A stretch of 8,879 bases of DNA from Acidobacteriota bacterium (GTDB lineage Bacteria; Acidobacteriota; Vicinamibacteria; Vicinamibacterales; UBA2999). This document shows positions 1 to 5,497 of the stretch, piece after piece (position 1 is the stretch's first letter; each line of letters starts with the position of its first letter). The position numbers and the translations under genes were made by a program. The notes beneath the pieces were generated by a model. The model saw only the letters and a list, made by a program, of their open reading frames with translations, ran no database searches and was not told the DNA's origin. The DNA lies in assembly GCA_020851835.1 (NCBI GenBank), contig JADZBZ010000490.1:1-8879 (forward strand), given 5' to 3'.

Positions 1-443
1 TCTGCTACCGCTTCGTAAACAACCACGAGGATGCCGCCGATCTCGCCCAGGAGGCCTTCGTCCGCGCGTGGCGCGGCCTGGCGCGATTCAAGGGCGAATC
101 GGCCCTGTCGACGTGGCTTTATCGCATCGCCGTGAATGCATGCCTGACCAGGGTGAGCGCAAAGGCGCCCGACACCGAGCCCATTGGAGATAGCGATCGC
201 TTCGAGGATGCCGGCGCCGAGCGGCCCGGCGCGGCGCTGGCGCGTGCCGAGCGCGCCCGGGCCGTCCGGCGCGCCATCCGGGCCTTGCCGCCACGGCAGC
301 GCGCGACGCTGATCTTGCGGATGTACCATGAACTGCCACATCAGCAGATTGCCCAGATTTTCGGTACCTCGGTTGGCGCCGTCAAGGCGAACTTCTTCCA
401 CGCCCTTGGCAACCTGAGGAAGATCCTGGGGAGCGAGCCATGA
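1..443 (+). CDS. ECF-family RNA polymerase sigma factor (5' end missing)
   Basis: This is an extracytoplasmic-function sigma factor that directs RNA polymerase to a small set of promoters, normally held inactive by the anti-sigma factor encoded next to it. The frame is already open at base 3, and 146 residues are visible before the TGA at 441-443. Numbering from base 3, residues 10-23 (DAADLAQEAFVRAW) match sigma-70 region 2.2 and residues 29-47 (FKGESALSTWLYRIAVNAC) match regions 2.3-2.4. The C-terminal part, beginning LPPRQRATLILRMYHELPHQ and continuing through IAQIFGTSVGAVKANFFHAL, is the region 4 helix-turn-helix that reads the -35 element. An acidic, low-complexity linker joins the two. 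The GTG at 132 lies inside region 2 and is not the true start; perhaps 25-35 N-terminal residues lie outside the window. The stop overlaps the next ATG (ATGA), as is usual for sigma/anti-sigma pairs. The ECF subgroup cannot be assigned from this fragment. Confidence 0.95.
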   Translation, partial: CYRFVNNHEDAADLAQEAFVRAWRGLARFKGESALSTWLYRIAVNACLTRVSAKAPDTEPIGDSDRFEDAGAERPGAALARAERARAVRRAIRALPPRQRATLILRMYHELPHQQIAQIFGTSVGAVKANFFHALGNLRKILGSEP

Positions 444-1018
444 GTCATCTCACGCCCGAAGAGTTCGTCGAGGCGGCCGACGAGACCCTGCCACCGGCCC
501 GCCGGGCACACCTGGCTTCGTGCGATGCGTGCCGCCACGACGTGGCGCAGTTGGCCGGTCTCTTGGGCGAGGTCGCCAAGGTGCCGGTCCCCGAGCCGTC
601 GCCCCTGTTCTGGGATCGGTTCGCGGCGCGCGTCCGCGACGCGGTGGAGCAGGAGCAGCAGCCCCAGAGGGGCGGGCGGGGATGGTGGCGCTGGCCGGCG
701 GTCGCACCGCTCGGCGCACTGGCCCTGGTGCTTCTGGCGCTGGTGGGCACGGTCGCGCGACGGGGCGTGGTCGAGCCGGAAAAGATCGCGGCAGCTTCAT
801 CCGTATCCGCCGTCCCCGCAACCGACGTCACGCTGGACGGTGAGAGCTGGGACCTGGTGGCCGAGCTGGTGGGCCCACTCGACTGGGAGACGGCCGGCGC
901 GGCGGGCCTGGCTGTTGCGCCCGGCGACGTGGATGCGCTGCTGCTCGACCTGGAGCCGGACGAACGGCGCGAGCTCTCCCACCTGCTCGAGGGTGAGCTG
1001 GCGCGGACGAAGTCCTAG
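440..1018 (+). CDS. Membrane-anchored zinc-finger (ZAS-type) anti-sigma factor
   Basis: This is probably the cognate anti-sigma factor that sequesters the upstream ECF sigma factor at the inner membrane. The 192-aa protein has an N-terminal H-x3-C-x2-C motif (H24, C28, C31; HLASCDAC), the signature of the zf-HC2/ZAS anti-sigma domain. A cytoplasmic helix with residues typical of the family follows (LFWDRFAARVRDAVEQE, about 56-72). One membrane span covers about residues 86-105, preceded by a Trp/Arg-rich cap (WWRW, 82-85) and followed by Arg-Arg. The outer ~85 residues are acidic, with a segment rich in D, E and L near the C-terminus (DALLLDLEPDERRELSHLLE) that could be the signal-receiving part. 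The start is the ATG overlapping the sigma stop by four bases, with a good Shine-Dalgarno GGGGAG at 428-433, six bases upstream. The pairing is inferred from adjacency; the outer domain matches no family I can name. Confidence 0.88.
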   Translation: MSHLTPEEFVEAADETLPPARRAHLASCDACRHDVAQLAGLLGEVAKVPVPEPSPLFWDRFAARVRDAVEQEQQPQRGGRGWWRWPAVAPLGALALVLLALVGTVARRGVVEPEKIAAASSVSAVPATDVTLDGESWDLVAELVGPLDWETAGAAGLAVAPGDVDALLLDLEPDERRELSHLLEGELARTKS

Positions 1019-1026
1019 AGGCACTC

Positions 1027-1551
1027 ATGCGACGTGAATGTGTGGTCGTGGCCGCGTTTCTCGCGCTGGCGGTACCGGTAGCCGGCCAGGGCGGCGCGCG
1101 GCCGCCGGCCGAACGGCCGGCGGACTTGAACCCAGGGGCGATTCAGCGGCTCTTCGACGCCATGCTGGTGGCCGACGCCCAGCAGGCGCTGGAGCTGACC
1201 GACAAGCAGTTCCCCGACTTCCTCATCCGGCTGCGCGCGTTGCAGGAGACCCGGCGTAGGAACCTCCTGCAGCGGGTTCGGCTGATGGCCGACATCCAGC
1301 GGCTGAGCAATCCCCGGAATCCGCAACCGGACGAGGGCGCGCTGCAGCAGCAGCTCACCGCGCTCCAGGAGCTCGAGTCGCGCAGTGCGGCGGAGCTGCG
1401 CCGCGCCTACAACGCCATCGACGAGGTGCTCGACGTGCGTCAGCAGGCGCGTTTCCGCCTGCTCGAGGAACAGGTCGAACGGCGGAAGATCGAGCTGCTC
1501 ATGCGCGCTCGGCAGAACCGGGCCCAGCAGCGCCGCCTGCTGCCTCGCTGA
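1027..1551 (+). CDS. Secreted helical protein with Spy/CpxP-type LTxxQ motifs
   Basis: The 174-aa product has a Sec-type signal peptide (MRRECVVVAAFLALAVPVAG, likely cleaved near residues 19-21), so it should act outside the inner membrane. The mature part begins with a Pro/Ala-rich stretch and is then almost entirely helical and rich in Arg, Gln, Leu and Glu. Two LTxxQ-type motifs are visible: LTDKQ (57-61) and the diverged LDVRQ (135-139), each followed by a long amphipathic helix. That two-motif layout is characteristic of the Spy/CpxP/ZraP/CnrX group of periplasmic chaperones and stress or metal sensors. It starts eight bases after the anti-sigma stop with an AGAGG Shine-Dalgarno at 1017-1021, so it should be co-transcribed with the sigma pair and may sense or relieve the stress that system reports. 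No His/Met/Cys cluster suggests a metal site. Family membership rests on motifs and layout and is moderate; the function is inference. Confidence 0.7.
   Translation: MRRECVVVAAFLALAVPVAGQGGARPPAERPADLNPGAIQRLFDAMLVADAQQALELTDKQFPDFLIRLRALQETRRRNLLQRVRLMADIQRLSNPRNPQPDEGALQQQLTALQELESRSAAELRRAYNAIDEVLDVRQQARFRLLEEQVERRKIELLMRARQNRAQQRRLLPR
1102..1123. repeat. Perfect 10-bp inverted repeat with 2-bp spacer, inside a coding region
   Basis: Arms CCGCCGGCCG (1102-1111) and CGGCCGGCGG (1114-1123) are exact reverse complements around AA. The repeat covers codons 26-33 of the LTxxQ protein, just after its signal-peptide codons. In RNA it would fold into a very stable 9-10-bp all-G+C hairpin. No function is known to me; it may simply reflect G+C-rich codon choice. 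Confidence 0.6.
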
Positions 1552-1579
1552 GCCAGCGACCGCTGTCCCGACGCTGGTT
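1551..1579 (+). terminator. Candidate hairpin after the sigma/anti-sigma/LTxxQ cassette
   Basis: CCAGCG (1553-1558) pairs with CGCTGG (1572-1577), and a G-U and an A-U pair extend the stem outward to 1551 and 1579. The stem starts at the last base of the stop codon. A competing smaller stem (CAGCG 1554-1558 with CGCTG 1561-1565) shares the left arm. The following bases, TTCTGCGTT from 1578, contain several T residues but no real T-run, and the loop is 13 nt. It is therefore a weak intrinsic terminator at best; the position is its main support. Confidence 0.3.
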
Positions 1580-1585
1580 CTGCGT

Positions 1586-1591
1586 TAGACT
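1586..1591 (+). promoter_or_regulatory. Candidate -10 hexamer (TAGACT) for a leaderless transcript
   Basis: TAGACT matches the TAnnnT pattern of a housekeeping -10 element and ends seven bases before the ATG at 1599. Transcription would then start at or within a base or two of the start codon, giving a leaderless mRNA. No Shine-Dalgarno lies before this ATG (GAAATCC precedes it), which agrees with that reading. I see no convincing -35 hexamer about 17 bases upstream. Confidence 0.45.
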
Positions 1592-1598
1592 GAAATCC

Positions 1599-2183
1599 AT
1601 GCGGCACCGACTGTTGATTGCCGGCATCGTCGGGTGCGCCGCCGCGGTCGGCGCGGGCTTCACCCTGACGCCCCAGAAGGCCGACTCCTTCGCACAAAAA
1701 CTCTCGGCGGTCCTGGCCCGCAGCGACACCCCGGCGTCGGAACACGTGACCGAGTTTTCGAACGACGAGCTCAACGCGTATCTCCAGCTCCGCATGGCGC
1801 CAACTTTTCCCCCCGGCGTTACCGAACCGGCGGTCACCTTCGTGGGCCAGGGACGGCTCATCGGGCGCGCCATCGTGGATCTCGACGGCCTCCGCAAGAA
1901 GAGCAGCGGAGGATGGTTCGATCCGGCGGCGTACCTGGCGGGAAAACTGCCGGTCACCGCCGTCGGGACGCTCAGGACGGCCAACGGCATCGGGCAGCTG
2001 GCGCTGGAGCGCGCGGAAGTCGGCGGCGTGCCCGTACCGCTGACGCTGTTGCAGGAACTGGTGACCCTCTACACGAAGTCGTCTAAGCTGCCCGCCGGCT
2101 TCAATCTCAACGAGCCGTTCGAGTTGCCCTCGCACATCCAGCGCATCGAGGTCGGCGCCGGGCTGGCGGTCGTCGTCCAATAA
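1599..2183 (+). CDS. Unrecognised envelope protein with N-terminal signal/anchor (194 aa)
   Basis: I cannot assign this to a family with confidence. It begins MRHR followed by a hydrophobic stretch (about 5-21), so it is exported or membrane-anchored. IVGC at 10-13 fits a minimal lipobox, but the hydrophobic run continues past the Cys, which favours an uncleaved anchor. The rest looks like an alternating beta protein. Notable segments are FSNDELNAYL (53-62), a Pro-rich PTFPPGV turn, strands around VTFVGQGRLIGRAIVDLDGL, a Gly/Ser segment near KKSSGGWFDP, the pattern VGGVPVPLTLLQELV, and a C-terminal ELPSHIQRIEVGAGLAVVVQ. The layout (an exposed ELNxxL helix, long amphipathic strands, then an lPxxIxxIxVxxGxxxV tail) loosely recalls lipid-binding proteins such as the YpmS/DUF2140 and LmeA/DUF2993 groups; this is a hint only. 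It sits alone between the sigma cassette and recG with its own promoter candidate. Confidence 0.75.
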   Translation: MRHRLLIAGIVGCAAAVGAGFTLTPQKADSFAQKLSAVLARSDTPASEHVTEFSNDELNAYLQLRMAPTFPPGVTEPAVTFVGQGRLIGRAIVDLDGLRKKSSGGWFDPAAYLAGKLPVTAVGTLRTANGIGQLALERAEVGGVPVPLTLLQELVTLYTKSSKLPAGFNLNEPFELPSHIQRIEVGAGLAVVVQ

Positions 2184-2218
2184 CACCTTCTGGCACGCCG
2201 GGTCCCAGGTCCGTGATT

Positions 2219-2260
2219 CCCGGGTTCACCCGGCCGACGGGCCTCGGGTCCTCCCGGGAG
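2219..2260. repeat. Palindrome-rich G+C spacer upstream of recG
   Basis: The 117-base gap between 2183 and the recG ATG holds no gene but has clustered short palindromes. CCGGGT (2220-2225) and ACCCGG (2228-2233) form an inverted repeat with a 2-bp spacer. CCGA (2234-2237) and TCGG (2244-2247) form a smaller one. CTCCCGGGAG (2251-2260) is a perfect 10-bp palindrome. CGGGT-type words also recur as direct repeats (around 2199, 2221 and 2245). It could be the terminator region of the upstream gene or a REP-like interspersed element. No T-run follows, so a standard intrinsic terminator is unlikely. Confidence 0.45.
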
Positions 2261-2281
2261 CCGGGCAGTCCGGGGAGCCGC

Positions 2282-2303
2282 GAGGTTACTCTTGTGCGGT
2301 ATG
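2282..2303 (+). promoter_or_regulatory. recG start region: -10-like TACTCT, GAGG, competing TTG and ATG
   Basis: TACTCT (2287-2292) fits TAnnnT and ends eight bases before the ATG at 2301, so a transcript would have almost no leader. GAGG at 2282-2285 could instead act as a Shine-Dalgarno for an in-frame TTG at 2292 (six-base spacing). That start would add only three residues (M-C-G) to RecG. I chose the ATG on codon strength; both readings are possible and mutually exclusive in mechanism. Confidence 0.35.
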
Positions 2304-4442
2304 TCGGGGGACGTCCTGCAGACGCCGCTGCAATACCTGAAGGGCGTCGGCCCGCGCAAGGCGGCAGACTTGAAGAAGGCGGGCCTGCACACGGTCGAGG
2401 ACCTGCTGTTCCGCTTTCCCATGCGGTACGAAGACCGAAGCCGTCTCCAGCCCATCATCGGCCTCAAACCCGGCCAGATGGCCGCCGTCAGCGGCGAAGT
2501 GCTGCACTGCCACGTGCAGCACACCCGACGGGCGAACTTCCGCCTGTTCACCGCGCTCGTGCAGGACGCGAGCGGCCAGATCCAGGTGGTGTGGCCCAAT
2601 CAGGCCTTCCTGAAAGACGTGATCCGGCCGCACCAGCACGTCGTGCTGTTCGGCAAGGTTGAGCTCTGGGGATCGCGCGGCCTGCAGATTACCGACCCGG
2701 AGTTCGAGACCGTGGACGAGCCCGCGCGCCAGTCCGCGCGATCCGACGCAAGCGGGGAGCCGGCCGCCGGGGCCGTCGCCGTGCGGCTGCACACGGGCCG
2801 CATCGTCCCCGTGTACGAACGCACGGGCAGCGTCACGACCCACATGCAGCGTCGCTTCGTTTGGCAGGCGCTGGAGCAGCTGCCAGAGGATCTGTTCGAT
2901 CCGGTGCCGACCGAGATACTCGCGGCCCACGGCTGGCCGTCACGCCGCACGGCGCTCGTCCAGGCGCATTTCCCGGACGCCCACGCTCCGGTCGACGCCC
3001 TGAACCGCTTCGACACGCCGGCCCAGCGGCGATTGATTTTCGAAGACTTCTTTGTATTTCAGGCCGGGCTGGCGCTGCGGCGCCATGAGAACGCCCAGGT
3101 GCGCAAGTGGCGCGTGCCGGTGGTCACCGACGCCACGCGCGCGGCCGCGCGTGCCGTGCTCCCGTTCAAGCTCACCGATGGCCAGCGCGAGGCGCTCGGC
3201 GAGATCGTGGCCGACATGCAGCGTGCCTGGCCGATGCAGCGGTTACTGCAGGGCGATGTCGGCGCCGGCAAGACCATCGTCGCGGTTCTGGCGGCCATTG
3301 TCGCGATGGAGAACGGTTACCAGGTCGCCCTCATGGCACCGACCGAGATTCTCGCGGAGCAGCACTTCCGCACGGTCATGCGCTGGCTGGAGGGCACGAG
3401 GTACCGCGTGCGCCTGTTGACCGGACGCGTGACCGCGGCCCAGCGCCGGGACTTGCTGCCGGCCATCACCCGAGGCGAGATTCAACTCGTCATCGGCACC
3501 CACGCGCTCGTGCAGGAGCACGTGGCCTTTCGGGACCTGGCGCTGGTGGTCATCGACGAGCAGCACCGCTTCGGCGTCATTCAGCGGGGAGCGCTGGCGG
3601 CCAAGGGCGGCAATCCAGACGTGCTCGTGATGACCGCCACGCCGATTCCGCGCACGCTGGCGCTCACCGAGTGCGGTGACATGGACGTCTCGGTCATCCG
3701 TGGCCTGCCGCCGGGCCGCAAGCCCGTCAAGACAATCGTCAAGCCCGACGCTCGGCGCGACGAGGTCTACGCGCTCATCCGGGCCGAGGTCGCTCTCGGG
3801 CGGCAAGCCTATATCGTGTACCCGCTGGTGGAGGAGTCCGAGAAGGTGGACCTGCGCGCGGCCACCGCCATGGCCGAGGAGCTCACCGCCGTCTTCCCCG
3901 AGTTCCGGGTGGCGCTCCTGCACGGGCGGATGAAGGGCGACGAAAAGGACGCGGTCATGCGCGCGTTCGCCGGCGGCACGCTGCACGTGCTGGTCGCCAC
4001 TTCGGTGGTCGAGGTGGGCGTCGACGTGCCGAATGCCAGCGTCATGGTCGTCGAGCACGCCGAACGCTTCGGCCTCTCACAGCTCCATCAGCTGCGAGGC
4101 CGCATTGGCCGCGGCACGCACGAATCGACATGCGTGCTCGTCTACCAGGCGCCGTGGTCCGATGATGCACGCGAGCGGCTGCGGGCGATGGCGTCGAGCC
4201 ACGACGGCTTCGTCATCGCGGAGAAGGACTTGCAGATCCGCGGCCCCGGAGACTTCTTCGGCACGCGCCAGTCGGGGCTCCCGCAGCTGCGGGCCGGCGA
4301 CCTGACCCGGGACGCGGCCCTGCTGGAGCTGGCCTTCAGCGAGGCGCGGGCCCGCGTGGAAGGCGGTCGTCTGACGCCGGCCGTGCAGGCTTACGTGCGC
4401 AGCGTATGGCAGCGGCAGTTCGGCCTTATCACCGTCGGTTGA
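2301..4442 (+). CDS. recG: ATP-dependent DNA helicase RecG
   Basis: RecG is a double-stranded DNA translocase that remodels stalled forks and branched intermediates. From the ATG the protein has 713 residues, a normal family length. An N-terminal helix-hairpin-helix-like LQYLKGVGPRKAADL is followed by the wedge/OB-fold domain (about 58-120, including ASGQIQVVWPNQAFL). The linker shows GRIVPVYERTGSV, the usual PVY element. The helicase core has Walker A GDVGAGKT (318-325, K324), the Walker B variant DEQH (419-422) typical of RecG, motif III TATPIPRT (445-452) and motif VI QLRGRIGR (597-604). LQIRGPGDFFGTRQSGLP further on is the RecG/Mfd-type C-terminal (TRG) motif. All catalytic motifs are intact. 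An in-frame TTG at 2292 is an alternative start. recG opens the five-gene chain, with rsmD starting three bases after its stop. Confidence 0.98.
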   Translation: MSGDVLQTPLQYLKGVGPRKAADLKKAGLHTVEDLLFRFPMRYEDRSRLQPIIGLKPGQMAAVSGEVLHCHVQHTRRANFRLFTALVQDASGQIQVVWPNQAFLKDVIRPHQHVVLFGKVELWGSRGLQITDPEFETVDEPARQSARSDASGEPAAGAVAVRLHTGRIVPVYERTGSVTTHMQRRFVWQALEQLPEDLFDPVPTEILAAHGWPSRRTALVQAHFPDAHAPVDALNRFDTPAQRRLIFEDFFVFQAGLALRRHENAQVRKWRVPVVTDATRAAARAVLPFKLTDGQREALGEIVADMQRAWPMQRLLQGDVGAGKTIVAVLAAIVAMENGYQVALMAPTEILAEQHFRTVMRWLEGTRYRVRLLTGRVTAAQRRDLLPAITRGEIQLVIGTHALVQEHVAFRDLALVVIDEQHRFGVIQRGALAAKGGNPDVLVMTATPIPRTLALTECGDMDVSVIRGLPPGRKPVKTIVKPDARRDEVYALIRAEVALGRQAYIVYPLVEESEKVDLRAATAMAEELTAVFPEFRVALLHGRMKGDEKDAVMRAFAGGTLHVLVATSVVEVGVDVPNASVMVVEHAERFGLSQLHQLRGRIGRGTHESTCVLVYQAPWSDDARERLRAMASSHDGFVIAEKDLQIRGPGDFFGTRQSGLPQLRAGDLTRDAALLELAFSEARARVEGGRLTPAVQAYVRSVWQRQFGLITVG

Positions 4443-4445
4443 CGC

Positions 4446-4979
4446 ATGCGCATCATTGCCGGTACCCATAAAGGCCGCACATTGAAGTCGCCGACCGGGG
4501 ATGGCCTGCGGCCCACATCGGATCGGCTCCGCGAAACGTTGTTCAACATCCTGGCCCCCCGGATCCGGGGGGCGCGCGTGCTCGATGCTTATGCGGGCAC
4601 GGGCGCGGTGGCGCTCGAGGCGCTCAGCCGCGGCGCCACCGTCGCGGTGTGTCTCGAGCGTGAGCGCCGCGCCGCGGCGCTCCTCGAGGCCAATCGTGCC
4701 CGGCTGGGCGAGGAGAGCCGGTGTATGATTCTCCGCGATGATGCACGCCGTGCTCTCGCGGTTCCGGTGGCCGGCGGCCCCTTCGACATCGTCTTCCTGG
4801 ATCCGCCTTACGATCTCGAGGAGCTGGCCGAGGTGACCTCGGCCGCCGCCACGCAGCGCGCCGCGGGCGGCGTGCTCGTGCTGGAGCACGCCTCGCGCCG
4901 CCCGCCGCCGCAGGTCGACGGCGTCGCGCCGTCCCGTTGCGTGCGCGCGGGCGACAGCACCTTGTCCTTCTACCCATGA
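4446..4979 (+). CDS. rsmD: 16S rRNA (guanine966-N2)-methyltransferase RsmD
   Basis: RsmD methylates N2 of G966 in 16S rRNA using S-adenosylmethionine, during or after 30S assembly in the cytoplasm. The 177-aa protein has the family start MRIIAGTHKGRTL and the hallmark LRPTSDRLRETLFNIL (21-36). Its SAM-binding motif I is LDAYAGTGAVALEALSRGA (46-64), and the catalytic DPPY tetrad is at 119-122 after FDIVFL. It is somewhat shorter than the E. coli enzyme (198 aa), with a trimmed C-terminus, but no core motif is missing. The ATG lies three bases after the recG stop without a clear Shine-Dalgarno, so translation probably depends on ribosomes finishing recG. Its stop overlaps the coaD start (ATGA). 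rsmD-coaD adjacency is common in bacteria and supports both calls. Confidence 0.96.
   Translation: MRIIAGTHKGRTLKSPTGDGLRPTSDRLRETLFNILAPRIRGARVLDAYAGTGAVALEALSRGATVAVCLERERRAAALLEANRARLGEESRCMILRDDARRALAVPVAGGPFDIVFLDPPYDLEELAEVTSAAATQRAAGGVLVLEHASRRPPPQVDGVAPSRCVRAGDSTLSFYP
4554..4573. repeat. Perfect 20-bp palindrome inside rsmD
   Basis: Bases 4554-4573 read the same on both strands: GCCCCCC, then GGATCC (4561-4566), then GGGGGGC. It spans rsmD codons 37-43 (A-P-R-I-R-G-A). The mRNA could form an 8-bp all-G+C stem closed by GATC. Homopolymeric C6 and G6 arms are also slippage-prone. No function is known to me. Confidence 0.6.
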
Positions 4980-5497
4980 GCACCTCCACGCCTCGCATCG
5001 CGGTCTGTCCCGGGTCGTTCGACCCGATGACGATGGGGCACGTCGACATCATCGAACGGGCCGCGCGGCTCTACGATCGCGTCGTGGTGGCGGTGGCGAT
5101 CAACCGGGACAAGACGCCGCTGTTCCCGGTCGACGAGCGCGTGGCCATCGTGCAGGAAGTGTTCGCCGATCGATCGCCGGTCGAGGTCGACACGTTCGAT
5201 GGCCTGCTGGTGGAGTATGCGCGTCACAAGCACGCGAGCGTCATCGTCCGCGGCCTGCGCGCCGTGTCCGACTTCGAGTACGAGTTCCAGATGGCGCTCA
5301 TGAACCGCCACCTGGCCCCGGAAATCGAGACCACGTTCATGATGCCGGCCGAACAGTACACCTACATCAGCTCCCGGCTGATTAAGGAGGTGTTCGCCCT
5401 CGGCGGCCAGATCGACGGCCTGGTGCCGCCAACCGTCGAGCAGCGACTCAGGGCGCGGCGCCAGGACCGGCCCATTCCACACGCGAGACTGACATGA
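4976..5497 (+). CDS. coaD: Phosphopantetheine adenylyltransferase (PPAT)
   Basis: CoaD transfers AMP from ATP to 4'-phosphopantetheine, giving dephospho-CoA, the next-to-last step of coenzyme A synthesis. The 173-aa protein shows the nucleotidyltransferase start IAVCPGSFDPMTMGH (8-22), with the (T/H)xGH ATP motif at 19-22. The PPAT signature RGLRAVSDFEYEFQMALMN is at 92-110, with YISSRLIKE at 130-138 as the ISSxxxKE motif. It is slightly longer than the E. coli enzyme (159 aa) because of a basic C-terminal tail (QRLRARRQDRPIPHARLT). The ATG at 4976 is chosen because it gives the standard distance to PGSFDP and overlaps the rsmD stop by four bases. A GTG at 4937 would add 13 unconserved residues inside rsmD. 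Its own stop overlaps the next ATG, so coupling continues. Confidence 0.97.
   Translation: MSTSTPRIAVCPGSFDPMTMGHVDIIERAARLYDRVVVAVAINRDKTPLFPVDERVAIVQEVFADRSPVEVDTFDGLLVEYARHKHASVIVRGLRAVSDFEYEFQMALMNRHLAPEIETTFMMPAEQYTYISSRLIKEVFALGGQIDGLVPPTVEQRLRARRQDRPIPHARLT

Noticed and set aside
1440..2186. 248-codon - strand frame across the LTxxQ and unrecognised genes
   Set aside because: It overlaps two better-supported + strand genes with signal peptides, and its sequence is Arg/Gln/Gly-rich without recognisable motifs. Because the 1599-2183 gene is itself unrecognised, this was weighed, but the exported N-terminus and promoter candidate favour the + strand.
3138..3151. 14-bp palindrome around GCGGCCGC in recG
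   Set aside because: It consists of alternating G and C bases from Ala/Arg codons, which is common in such DNA. A similar 12-bp example occurs at 7708-7719. Neither stands out from composition.
4937..4975. Upstream GTG start for coaD
   Set aside because: It would add 13 residues not seen in the family and lie fully inside rsmD. The ATG at 4976 gives the usual N-terminus and a standard ATGA overlap.
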